Shown piece by piece: positions 28,893 through 37,142 of a stretch of DNA of 64,000 nt. Under the pieces are notes generated by a model, which saw nothing but the letters and a program-made list of their open reading frames with translations, did not search any database and had not been told where the DNA came from. A program made the position numbers and the translations under genes. How positions within the stretch are numbered: the first letter of the stretch is position 1; each line of letters starts with the position of its first letter. Origin of the DNA: Mycobacterium spongiae (GTDB lineage Bacteria > Actinomycetota > Actinomycetes > Mycobacteriales > Mycobacteriaceae); contig NZ_CP046600.1 of assembly GCF_018278905.1 (NCBI RefSeq), positions 3,844,001-3,908,000 on the forward strand, in the 5' to 3' direction.

Positions 28893-30367
28893 GAGCCTGA
28901 ACCCGATCGCGAGACCGAACCAGCGGGAGCTGCAAACGAAGCCGGTACTGCGCGCGGTGCCGGATCACCCGCTAGCGCCAGGATCTCGTCGAAACCTTCT
29001 AGCAGGCACTGCGCGAACAGTTCGTCGTTTCGCACCGAAGCCCGGTCATAGCGCACGGTGATCGTGCACCACCCCCCTCTGGAGATCAGCACCACCATCA
29101 TCGCCACCCCCGGCAGGGGACCAATGCCGTACTGTCGCAGAATTTTTGCGCCCGCAATGTAGGTGTCTCCCGGGTAGACCGGCACATTGCTGGCCTGCAC
29201 GTCAGAGCCGATCACCGAACCGCTGATCCCCTCGAGCACCGCCGTCGGCAAGACACTGAGCACCGGCGCCATGGACCCGATGATGTTCATCGCCGGCTCG
29301 TCGCGGCGCTGCGTCATTTGCGCCCGGATCTTTTTCATCCGGGCGATCGGATGGACGGTGCCTATCGGCGCCGCCAGGTTGACCCCGGTGAAACGGTTGC
29401 CGCCGGCCGCATCGGCTTCGGCTCGCAGATTCACCGGCACTGCCATGGGCAACGTACTAATTGGCACCCCAAGCGCTTCGTGATAGCGGCGCAGTGCGCC
29501 GCACAGGCCGGCCAGATAGGCATCGTTGATCGACCCGCCACCTGCCTTTGCGGCCGTGTGCAGCTCGGAGAGCCGAAGATCGATCGCCTCGGTACGGGTG
29601 GTCAGGCTGCGCCGGCGCAGCAGCGGCGACGGCTCCGCGGCTCGGTTGAGCACTCGCATGCCCGATAGGGCGTAGCCGGCGATTCCCGACACGGTGGACA
29701 TCGGTTCGAGAACTGCCCGCCCGGCCGCTGACACCACCCCGGAAAGCGCCCCCAGAACACCCTCGACCACCGCTACAGGCAGATGGTTGATGCCCTCCCG
29801 CATCAGGTCGTTAGGGGTCAAGTCCTCCGGAATCGGTTGCGGGGGCGTCGGCCTGGCCGGGGGATCGCGCTCGAGGTCATAGATCTCGGCGAACATCTCG
29901 ACCCCGCCAACACCGTCAGTGACCGCATGGCTGATGTGGAGCAGTGTCGCAGCCTTGCCGCCGGCCAAACCCTCGATCAAGGTGGCCGTCCACAGTGGCC
30001 GCGAAATGTCCAACGGCGACTGCAGGATCACCTCGGCGAGGTCGATGACGTCGCGCAGCGTGCCGGGCGCGGACACGCGCACCCGACGCACGTGGAAGTC
30101 CAGATTGAAGTCTGGATCGACCACCCAGCGCGGCGCCGCCGTCGGCAGGGTCGGCACCACAACCTTCTGCCGGAGCCGCAACACCCGTCGGGAGGCGTTT
30201 TCGAATCGGGTTCGAAATCTATCCCAGTCTGGCGTGCTGTCGAGCAGCTCCAGCGCCATGATTCCCGAGCGCGTCCGTGGATTCGCCTCTCCCCGATGCA
30301 TCAAATAATCGACCGGCCCGAGTTCATCGGACAACGCGACGGCCTCGCCAGCCTCAGCCATGCTCAT
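28889..30367 (-). CDS. Wax ester synthase/diacylglycerol acyltransferase family protein (Rv2484c-like)
   Basis: A 492-residue WS/DGAT (Tgs) protein expected to form triacylglycerol or wax ester from an acyl-CoA. The N-terminal motif GPVDYLMHRGE, the PLW segment (ISRPLWTATLIEGL) and the C-terminal GPLPGVAMMVVLISRGG region are typical. The active-site motif HHxxxDG reads SHAVTDG here (HISHAVTDGVGG, about residue 146). The catalytic second His and the Asp-Gly are kept, but the first His is Ser. It is the first gene of the tgs-plsC-plsB2 operon, and its stop overlaps the plsC start. The context with both phosphatidate-forming acyltransferases favours triacylglycerol synthesis, but activity with the altered motif is uncertain. 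Confidence 0.93.
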   Translation of the reverse strand: MSMAEAGEAVALSDELGPVDYLMHRGEANPRTRSGIMALELLDSTPDWDRFRTRFENASRRVLRLRQKVVVPTLPTAAPRWVVDPDFNLDFHVRRVRVSAPGTLRDVIDLAEVILQSPLDISRPLWTATLIEGLAGGKAATLLHISHAVTDGVGGVEMFAEIYDLERDPPARPTPPQPIPEDLTPNDLMREGINHLPVAVVEGVLGALSGVVSAAGRAVLEPMSTVSGIAGYALSGMRVLNRAAEPSPLLRRRSLTTRTEAIDLRLSELHTAAKAGGGSINDAYLAGLCGALRRYHEALGVPISTLPMAVPVNLRAEADAAGGNRFTGVNLAAPIGTVHPIARMKKIRAQMTQRRDEPAMNIIGSMAPVLSVLPTAVLEGISGSVIGSDVQASNVPVYPGDTYIAGAKILRQYGIGPLPGVAMMVVLISRGGWCTITVRYDRASVRNDELFAQCLLEGFDEILALAGDPAPRAVPASFAAPAGSVSRSGSGS

Positions 30368-30576
30368 GACCTAGCGCGGTAGCTCGACATGCCAATGTCG
30401 TCACCGATCAAACCTCCTGAGTCAGATCGCCAACCCACGTGCAATCACAACGCTAGTCCGGTTGCCGCGGCGGTGAAAGTAACGATCGCCGCGGCACCCG
30501 TCACGCAACAACGAATCCCGAAACTTCGTGCTGGACCGAAACCTTGGAGTATCGGCGCACTGACGCCCGGCCTGGT

Positions 30577-31863
30577 TCAGCTGGCCGACGATGCGGATAG
30601 GGCCAGCGAGCCCATGCGCGAGCCAGCACGCCTCCCGTAAACGACACCCAGGAAGTCCGACACCGCACGGGCAGCCACGCGCGATCGCTGCGTCGGGGCG
30701 AGGTCAAAAGCATGGTGCGCATTGGCGAGCTCGGCATGCGACACCGTCGAGGCCCCCGCCGCACGTAGCGCAGCGCAAAACGTTCGCGCTTGCGTGCTCG
30801 GCGCCATCGGATCCCGGTCGCCGTGCAACACAAAAAACGGCGGCGCGTCGCGGTGGACGTGCGAGATCGGCGACGCCAACCGGAACGGCTCGGGGTCGTC
30901 GGCGTAGCGGGCTTTCATCACAAAGTGCTCCAGGAACGGCAGCACCATTTCGTGCATGTTGTCGACATTGGTGAAGTCGTACAAGCCGTAGTACGGCGCC
31001 ACGGCCTGAACCGTCGTGTCAGTCTCTTCGAACCCGGGCTGAAACTGGGGGTCATTGGGTGTAAGCGCGGCCAGCGAAGCCAGGTGAGCGCCTGCTGACC
31101 CACCGGTCATCGCGATGAAGTCGGGGTCGCCACCATAGTCGGCGATGTTCTCGCGGACCCACGCGATCGCCCTCTTCACATCGATGACGTGCGCCGGAAA
31201 TGTGGAGCGTGGACTCTTGCTGTAATTGATCGAGACGCAGATCCAGCCCAGTTCGACCATCTGACTCATCAGCGTGTAGGCCTGCGGCCGTTTGCCGTTG
31301 ATAGCCCAGGCCCCGCCCGGGACCTGGAGCAGCACCGGGGCGCGACGGCCGGGTGCCAGATCGGGCCGCCGCCATACGTCGAGCAGGTTCTCACGACCGC
31401 CGGGGCCGTACGGGATGTCAGAGTTCTGCGCGGCGTAGCGACGGTGCGGCCCGGGCATCGGCAACAATCCGCCGCGGCGGGCCTCCTCGGACTCTTCGCA
31501 GGTCGGATGGCATACCAGGTCGCGGAAGTCCGCACCGAAGGTGTCCTCCAGCGCGGAGTTGAGGACCTGATCGGCCCGTTGCGCCGCCCACGCGGCGGCA
31601 ACCTTGCCGATCGGCGACGGAGACACTCGGGACAACGCGTGCCCGGTAAGCACATGCGGCGGAAACTCGCTGGACAACCAGCCGGCAACCCATCCCAGGG
31701 CGAACGGCGAACCCCGTAGAAGCAGCGCACCCGCTCGGTAGGTGTCGACGGCGTCAGCAGCGAGCTGCGTTCCCTGCCGCCACGCCTCGGCACCCGCCTG
31801 CGAGCATCTAGAAGCCAGACTCGCCAAGCACATACAAAGCCCACCCCTCAACGTCGGGGACAC
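30577..31863 (-). CDS. lipQ: Alpha/beta hydrolase-fold carboxylesterase LipQ
   Basis: A 428-residue esterase of the hormone-sensitive lipase-like group. The oxyanion-hole segment is VPGGAWAINGKR. The nucleophile elbow is GGSAG (in AMTGGSAGAHLASLAAL, about residue 254), the acid Asp lies in LHGDRDPMAPSTQ, and the His lies in ELANAHHAFD. The N-terminal 100 residues are a helical extension with a hydrophobic stretch (GSPFALGWVAGWLSSEFP) that may attach it to the membrane. Start candidates are GTG 31863 and ATG 31833. The ATG has a G-rich stretch ten bases upstream and removes ten residues. It lies upstream of the lipid operon with a 209-base gap. Confidence 0.92.
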   Translation of the reverse strand: MSPTLRGGLCMCLASLASRCSQAGAEAWRQGTQLAADAVDTYRAGALLLRGSPFALGWVAGWLSSEFPPHVLTGHALSRVSPSPIGKVAAAWAAQRADQVLNSALEDTFGADFRDLVCHPTCEESEEARRGGLLPMPGPHRRYAAQNSDIPYGPGGRENLLDVWRRPDLAPGRRAPVLLQVPGGAWAINGKRPQAYTLMSQMVELGWICVSINYSKSPRSTFPAHVIDVKRAIAWVRENIADYGGDPDFIAMTGGSAGAHLASLAALTPNDPQFQPGFEETDTTVQAVAPYYGLYDFTNVDNMHEMVLPFLEHFVMKARYADDPEPFRLASPISHVHRDAPPFFVLHGDRDPMAPSTQARTFCAALRAAGASTVSHAELANAHHAFDLAPTQRSRVAARAVSDFLGVVYGRRAGSRMGSLALSASSAS

Positions 31864-32019
31864 GCGTCGTTGCGGTTAACGATCGATTACCGACCGGTGT
31901 TGTACGTGTGTCGCGGCTCACACCATAACCGATCGAAGGCCCAATGGAACACTTTTCGCCCGCGTTGTGTCAGGCGAGACCGGTTGATCCACACCCTTAG
32001 ATAGACTGACCTGCGCATT

Positions 32020-32093
32020 GCCTCCGTAGCTCAGGTGGATAGAGCAAGGGCCTTCTAATCCCTAGGTCGCACGTTCGAGTCGTGCCGGGGGCA
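32020..32093 (+). tRNA. tRNA-Arg(TCT)
   Basis: A 74-nt cloverleaf: acceptor GCCTCCG/CGGGGGC (one T-G wobble), D-stem GCTC/GAGC, anticodon stem AGGGC/TCCCT with loop CTTCTAA (anticodon TCT), and T-stem GCACG/CGTGC with loop TTCGAGT. The innermost anticodon-stem pair is C-T. It marks the left border of the PE/PGRS-rich accessory stretch. Confidence 0.93.
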
Positions 32094-32222
32094 CAACCAC
32101 TCGACCCCCGGGCGAGCAAGTTGTTAGCTGTGCTTACTGTGTTGCGGCCTTGACCTGCACATATACACTGGTCGAGCTCCATCAAGGACTTGCCAGGTAA
32201 CGAGGGTGCGCGGAGGTTCGCA

Positions 32223-34175
32223 ATGTCGGTTGTCAGCGTTGCGCCGGAGATGATGACGACGGCGGCGTCAGATTTGGTACGTATCGGCTCATCGGTCAAT
32301 ACGGCCAACGCGACAGCGCGGGCGTCGACGACGCAACTGTTGGCCGCCGCTGAGGATGAGGTGTCGGCGGCGATCGCGGCGTTTTGGGGCGAACATGGGC
32401 GGGCTTATCAGGCGATCAGCACGCAGGCCGCGACGTTTCACCAGCAGTTCGTGCAAGCCCTCAACGCTGGGGCGCGCAGTTATGCGGCCGCCGAGGCGGC
32501 CAACGCCTCGCCGTTGCAGACCCTCGAGCAGCACGTCCTGGGCGTGATCAATGCGCCCACCAACGCGTTGTTGGGGCGCCCGCTGATCGGCAACGGCACC
32601 GACGGCGCCCCGGGGACCGGCCAACCCGGAGGCCCGGGCGGGATCTTGTGGGGCAACGGTGGCAATGGCGGTTCCGGGGCGGCCGGACAAACCGGCGGTG
32701 CCGGCGGGCCGGCGGGATTGTTCGGCAATGGCGGAACTGGTGGGGCCGGCGGAACTGGCGTCACCGGCACGACCGGCGTCGCCGGTCAGATCGGCGGTCC
32801 CGGCGGCATTGGTGCGGCCGGCGGGGTCGGTGGTCGCGGCGGGCTGTTGTTCGGCGCAGGAGGGACCGGCGGCGTCGGCGGGATCGGGGGCATCGGTGGG
32901 GTCGGCGGCCCGTCCGACGGCGGAAGCGTGGCAGGTGTCGGCGGTAGAGGCGGCACCGGCGGCCTCGGCGGCGCTGGCGGCGCGGCCGGGTTGTTTGGGA
33001 GCGCCGGTCACGCGGGCGTCAACGGAACCAACGGCGGCAACGGCATTCCCGGCGGCCCGGGTTTTTTCCCCATCGAGTTCACCAACAACACCGGCTTCGG
33101 CAACGACGACGTCTACGTGACCGCACTCGGCCAGACGACACCTGGCCAGTGGTCGTGGATCGACCAGACCGGCACGGCCCACCCGATCGACCACGCCGCC
33201 GCGAACGCCCCTGGCCACCTCACGAAGAACGGGATCAATTACGCCAACATGTCGTTCACCCTCGACCAGACGGGTGGCGACTTCTGGATGCCGCCCGAAT
33301 TCCAGGGGGGCCGGATATTTCTGTCGATGGAGGAGCCGCTCTACATCGCCATAAGCCCCGACAATTCGGGTTGGGCAGGTCTCGACCCGGCCAACTCTGC
33401 CGATCCGAACTACGCCACGGTCTACGACTGGTACGAGATGACCTTCAAGTATGGCGAAATCCCCTTCGGCGGCAATACGACTCAGGTGGATCAGTTCGGC
33501 TTCCCGTTCACCTTCACGCTGGAGCAGGATTCCACTGGCTTCGCGGACACCCGCGGCCTGACGCTGTTGCGGGATGACGTGTTCCAGCAGTTCATGACCA
33601 CGGTCCCAGCCGAGTTCCACTCGCTGGTGATCAACGATGATGTCACCGGCGATCCGCTGCGGATCGTGGCTCCGCGGTCCGTCCAGCCCGGAGGCCTGGC
33701 CACCTGGCTTGATTCACCAATCAATGACTTCTGGACGACCTATGAAACCAACCCGTTCAACTACGACGGCCCCGGCTACACGGTGCAAGGCAACGTCAAC
33801 GCCAGCGACGAGTTCGTGTACACCGTGACCCCCACCGGGGGCAGCAGCACGATGTACTCGATGATGAAGCCCACAACGGCGCAAACCTTCGCCGCCAACG
33901 GCCCCTTCGTCGGCACCGAGCAGCAGGGGGCGTTTCTCGCCGAGCTCAACGCGGCGTTCAACCGCGGCGTGGCGTCCTCTCCAGATCAATGGGCCGATGT
34001 CGATGCGTACTATCCGACCGGAGAGCGGTGGAACGATTGGGCACAGTTCTTCCACGCCAACAGCATCGACAACCTCGCCTACGGCTTCCCCTTCGACGAC
34101 GTGAACAGCCAGAGTTCGGTGTTGATCCTCAGCAACACTGAGCCGCCGACGAAACTGTCGTTCGACCTTGGCTAG
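32223..34175 (+). CDS. PE_PGRS protein with C-terminal beta-1,3-glucanase (GH64-like) domain
   Basis: A 650-residue modular protein. The PE domain is residues 1-95 ([20 protein letters not shown], with Y-x-x-x-E export signal YAAAE). The linker is GRPLIGNG (about 120), followed by a short PGRS region (about 125-275). From residue 281 a non-repetitive domain begins [20 protein letters not shown]. It follows the pattern of GH64 laminaripentaose-producing beta-1,3-glucanases: a thaumatin-like N-terminal half, then WYEMTF and NTTQVDQFG. Glu405 and Asp423 match, as I recall, catalytic Glu154 and Asp170 of the Streptomyces matensis enzyme, and the end is [14 protein letters not shown]. The PE domain implies ESX-5 export, placing an enzyme outside the cell. 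GGAGG lies seven bases before the ATG. Activity on beta-glucan is an inference from motifs. Confidence 0.88.
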   Translation: MSVVSVAPEMMTTAASDLVRIGSSVNTANATARASTTQLLAAAEDEVSAAIAAFWGEHGRAYQAISTQAATFHQQFVQALNAGARSYAAAEAANASPLQTLEQHVLGVINAPTNALLGRPLIGNGTDGAPGTGQPGGPGGILWGNGGNGGSGAAGQTGGAGGPAGLFGNGGTGGAGGTGVTGTTGVAGQIGGPGGIGAAGGVGGRGGLLFGAGGTGGVGGIGGIGGVGGPSDGGSVAGVGGRGGTGGLGGAGGAAGLFGSAGHAGVNGTNGGNGIPGGPGFFPIEFTNNTGFGNDDVYVTALGQTTPGQWSWIDQTGTAHPIDHAAANAPGHLTKNGINYANMSFTLDQTGGDFWMPPEFQGGRIFLSMEEPLYIAISPDNSGWAGLDPANSADPNYATVYDWYEMTFKYGEIPFGGNTTQVDQFGFPFTFTLEQDSTGFADTRGLTLLRDDVFQQFMTTVPAEFHSLVINDDVTGDPLRIVAPRSVQPGGLATWLDSPINDFWTTYETNPFNYDGPGYTVQGNVNASDEFVYTVTPTGGSSTMYSMMKPTTAQTFAANGPFVGTEQQGAFLAELNAAFNRGVASSPDQWADVDAYYPTGERWNDWAQFFHANSIDNLAYGFPFDDVNSQSSVLILSNTEPPTKLSFDLG

Positions 34176-34180
34176 CGAGT

Positions 34181-34200
34181 TCGCGGTGTCTTGACCGCGA
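34181..34200. terminator. Hairpin after the PE_PGRS-GH64 gene
   Basis: A perfect 7-bp inverted repeat TCGCGGT/ACCGCGA with a 6-nt loop (GTCTTG) begins five bases after the stop codon. There is no U-tract. It lies between two convergent genes and may serve both. Confidence 0.5.
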
Positions 34201-34285
34201 TGGCGCCGCCGATGTCGCGACCACCCCGAATTCACCGAACGGCGCGGTGTTGGACTCGAGTTACCAACGCGGCGTAGCTCGTTGA

Positions 34286-35770
34286 CTACTTCGGCGTGAT
34301 CGCGCCCGCGAGTTGTTCGGATGCGTAGTGCAGGGCGGGAACCAGACCTCCGATGGGCGTGCCACCGATGGACACAGTTTCGCCGCCCGGCACCGTCGCC
34401 GTGTAAGTGGTCTGCGGAGCAAGGATTCCCGTGAAGGGAAGGTTCAATACCACCGGCACGCCCCCGGCATTCAGCGGCACGGACGCGACTGCTTGTCCAT
34501 TGAGGAAACCGTTCGCGATGGTGGCCGGTGCATCGATGAGTGAGCCGATAACCCCTTCTATGTTTCCCGACTGGGCCGAGAGCAGAATCCGTAGCGCGAC
34601 GGTGTAGACCGCGCCGATCGTGCTGACCGGTGAACCCAGCGCCTGAATGGCAAGCGCCAGCGGCAGCCCAAAGTCGACCGTGTTGTCGGTCGGAGCGATA
34701 CTGAAGGGATCGATATTCGCCGTGAACGAGATATCGGTGGCCGTAAAGAGCACGTTTGCTATGTTCCGCACGATCTCGCCGGGGATGGCGGTGATGGGGA
34801 ACAGATCTGCCACGGCATCCCCGAGCGTCGCGAAAAGGTTGCGGTACCCCGTCGCCAGGTCGGTGAGCGCGCCACCGATGTCACCCGCCAAGAGAGCTTG
34901 GAAAGCCGACTCATAGGCCGCTGGCAAGGCGGCCAGCCCGGCACCGACCTCCCCGGCCGCATTCGTCAGGGACGAGCCGATCGTGAAGACGTAGCCCTGC
35001 TGGTTGGCGATGATCTGGCTCAGGAACGGCGTGGGGTCAGCCTCCCAGGTCGCGCCGATCAGATCCAGATTAGCGACCGTCGTGGCGAAGAGTGCGTCGT
35101 ATGCGCCGCCGATGCTCTGGCTGGCCGCCGGCAACGCGAGCGCGGGCGCTGCCAACGCCGCGCCGAAGGTCGCGGGCGCGGCAGCGAGAGACTCGGTCGC
35201 CGCCCCCACTCCGGCTGCGACGCGAGACGACAACAACGGGGCGGCGCCCTCGATTGCCGCTGCGCCCCGAGCTGCCGCACCGGCTACTGCGGCTGGAGCC
35301 GCGGTCAAGGGCGTCCCCCCGGCAGGAATGGCCGCTAGGGCGGCGCCTTCGGACGCGAGCCCACCTGCGCCCGGGCCGGGCAGCGCACCGCTTCCGACGG
35401 TCACGCCGGCGACGGCGTTGGCGATCACCGGGTGGCCCAGCAGTGCTTGTGCGGGCGCATTCACGACAGCGGCTGCATTGCGCTGAGCGTTAGCGTATTC
35501 CGCGCCCGCATAGGCAGCCACGCTGCCGTTCAGCAGGCTGACGAAGTGCTCATGATATGTCCCCACCTGGGCACTCAGGCCCTGATACTCCTCGGCCTGG
35601 GAAGTGAACAAGGCCGTGACGGCAGCAGACACCTCATCGGCGGCCGGGGCCAATGTCTGGGTCGTAGCCACCGCCGCCGCGGCGTTAGCCTGATCGAGAG
35701 CCGAGCGGATGCCCGCCAAGTCTCCGGCCGCCGTTGTTACCACATCCGGAGACATCCATACGAACGACAA
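34286..35770 (-). CDS. PE family protein with unrecognised C-terminal domain
   Basis: A 494-residue PE protein without PGRS. Residues 1-100 are the PE domain (MSFVWMSPDVVTTAAGDLAG, with export motif YAGAE). The TTG at 35768-35770 is chosen as start because it gives the invariant MSFV beginning and has GGAG seven bases upstream. The in-frame extension to 35881 lacks these. Residues 110-235 are Ala/Gly-rich. Residues 235-494 form a domain I cannot name, with helical segments (GAYDALFATTVANLDLIGAT, AGDIGGALTDLATGYRNLFA) and a beta-rich end (GVPVVLNLPFTGILAPQTTY). Similar tails occur on other PE/PPE proteins. It is divergent from the phytanoyl-CoA dioxygenase-like gene. Confidence 0.88.
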   Translation of the reverse strand: MSFVWMSPDVVTTAAGDLAGIRSALDQANAAAAVATTQTLAPAADEVSAAVTALFTSQAEEYQGLSAQVGTYHEHFVSLLNGSVAAYAGAEYANAQRNAAAVVNAPAQALLGHPVIANAVAGVTVGSGALPGPGAGGLASEGAALAAIPAGGTPLTAAPAAVAGAAARGAAAIEGAAPLLSSRVAAGVGAATESLAAAPATFGAALAAPALALPAASQSIGGAYDALFATTVANLDLIGATWEADPTPFLSQIIANQQGYVFTIGSSLTNAAGEVGAGLAALPAAYESAFQALLAGDIGGALTDLATGYRNLFATLGDAVADLFPITAIPGEIVRNIANVLFTATDISFTANIDPFSIAPTDNTVDFGLPLALAIQALGSPVSTIGAVYTVALRILLSAQSGNIEGVIGSLIDAPATIANGFLNGQAVASVPLNAGGVPVVLNLPFTGILAPQTTYTATVPGGETVSIGGTPIGGLVPALHYASEQLAGAITPK

Positions 35771-36119
35771 AATCCAACTCCCCTCGACGTAATGCGACGG
35801 TTCACCTGCACCTATCGCGGCAAACTGTGACACTAGACACAACTCCCCGGCGCGCGCAGAAGAATCGAAGTTTTTGACCACATGCGTTGCTCGTTACGTC
35901 ATCCAGCCATCGGTGTCGGTTTGCGAGCCGCAGGCAATACTCCGGGGTCTATTCGCGTCAGCACCACGACAGTGAATTGAGAAACCCGGCACAACCGGCC
36001 GCCGCCTACGCCCACAACAGTCCGCTCGCGGCGATTATTGAGACAAAATCTTGCTTAAACGTATACTTCTGAGTTGAAACCAAGTAATCAAGTCCAGTCT
36101 CACCGCCGAGGAACGAGTC
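35771..36119. other. Divergent promoter region, PE gene and dioxygenase gene
   Basis: 349 bases between divergent starts. It is more AT-rich than its surroundings at the right end, where a sigma-70-like promoter is visible. It contains no coding sequence I can support. Confidence 0.5.
36038..36067 (+). promoter_or_regulatory. Candidate SigA-type promoter of the dioxygenase gene
   Basis: TTGAGA (36038-36043) and TATACT (36062-36067) are separated by 18 bases and placed about 50 bases before the ATG. The predicted leader is about 45 nt and contains GAGGAA near the start codon. It is one of the few near-consensus -35/-10 pairs in this GC-rich window. Confidence 0.55.
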
Positions 36120-37052
36120 ATGACCGCATCGGCCCCCGAATTCACTACCCTGCGCACATTGCCCGAGGACGCGTCCGTCGACGAAGTGTGTGCGGCGCTC
36201 GACGCAAGTGGCGCAGTGATTCTCGAGCATTTCGTCGACGACACCATGCTTGCGGCGCTGTGGGCCGACCTCGGGCCGGCGTTCGAGTCTCAGGGATGGG
36301 GTGAGGAGGGCTTCATCGGCAACCGCACGCGCCGGGTGTGTTCGCTCTTCGCGAAGACGCTGCACTCAGCTGCACTGGTCACCGAACCTCGCTTCTATGG
36401 TGCGGCAAGCTACTTCCTGCAGCGGCCGGTGGCGGGTTTCCTGGGGGACGAGCGCTACGAAGTGACCCCATCGATGCAGATCGGCGTCGGCCACGGGGTC
36501 CAGATCTGGCCCGACGAAACGCTGCAAGGCCTCCATCGCGACGACATCGTGCACCTCAATACCCACCCCGGCCGGCAGACCAGGGTGCTGGCAATGGTTG
36601 CGCTGACGGATTTCACCGCCGAGAACGGCGGAACGTGGGTCGTCCCCGGCAGTCATCTCTGGGATGACGAGCGGGCTCCGAAATCTGAAGAGGCGGTGGC
36701 CGCCGAGATGTCCGCCGGTTCGGCTCTGCTCTGGCTCGGCAGCACCTACCATTGCGGCGGCCCCAACACATCGGCAGACCCCCGCACCGGGCTGATCTAC
36801 GCATTGGATTGTGCGAACTACCGGCAAGAGGAGAACCAGTACCTCGCGGTACCTATCGATATCGTGCGTCGCTACCCCGAACAGGTACAGCGGCTTCTCG
36901 GCTACGACGTCGCAGCCCCGTTCTGCGGCTACGTCGACATGGCTGACCCCCACGTCCTACTGGACGGCACCGGCCGCCAACTAGGCATGGCCGAGCAAGT
37001 ACCCCTCTCGCCAGCGGTCGGCGCGGCCCACACACCTGCCGTTTCGGCGTAA
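36120..37052 (+). CDS. Phytanoyl-CoA dioxygenase (PhyH) family 2-oxoglutarate/Fe(II) oxygenase
   Basis: A 310-residue PhyH-fold protein expected to hydroxylate a small molecule or lipid using 2-oxoglutarate, O2 and Fe(II). The facial triad is visible as H-x-D in GLHRDDIVHLN (about residues 139-141) and the distal His in STYHCGGPN (about 211). Arg in DPRTGLIYAL is the probable 2-oxoglutarate ligand. The fold-typical AENGGTWVVPGSHLW segment lies between them. No signal peptide is present. It is flanked by PE genes and lies 90 bases upstream of a PE_PGRS gene on the same strand. I know of no orthologue at this locus in H37Rv, so it is probably accessory. The substrate is unknown. Confidence 0.9.
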   Translation: MTASAPEFTTLRTLPEDASVDEVCAALDASGAVILEHFVDDTMLAALWADLGPAFESQGWGEEGFIGNRTRRVCSLFAKTLHSAALVTEPRFYGAASYFLQRPVAGFLGDERYEVTPSMQIGVGHGVQIWPDETLQGLHRDDIVHLNTHPGRQTRVLAMVALTDFTAENGGTWVVPGSHLWDDERAPKSEEAVAAEMSAGSALLWLGSTYHCGGPNTSADPRTGLIYALDCANYRQEENQYLAVPIDIVRRYPEQVQRLLGYDVAAPFCGYVDMADPHVLLDGTGRQLGMAEQVPLSPAVGAAHTPAVSA

Positions 37053-37142
37053 GGCTCGATGCCAAGCTAGGAACCCGGGCTACGGTGAACTCACCGACCG
37101 GATTGAGGGTGATCGGGCCCGGACGGGTTGAGAGGTTGTCTC

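Noticed and set aside
31997..32308. 103-codon minus-strand frame covering the tRNA-Arg
   Set aside because: The frame runs through the tRNA and the PE start region, and the peptide segment TTRTCDLGIRRPLLYPPELR is simply translated tRNA antisense, a well-known false ORF.
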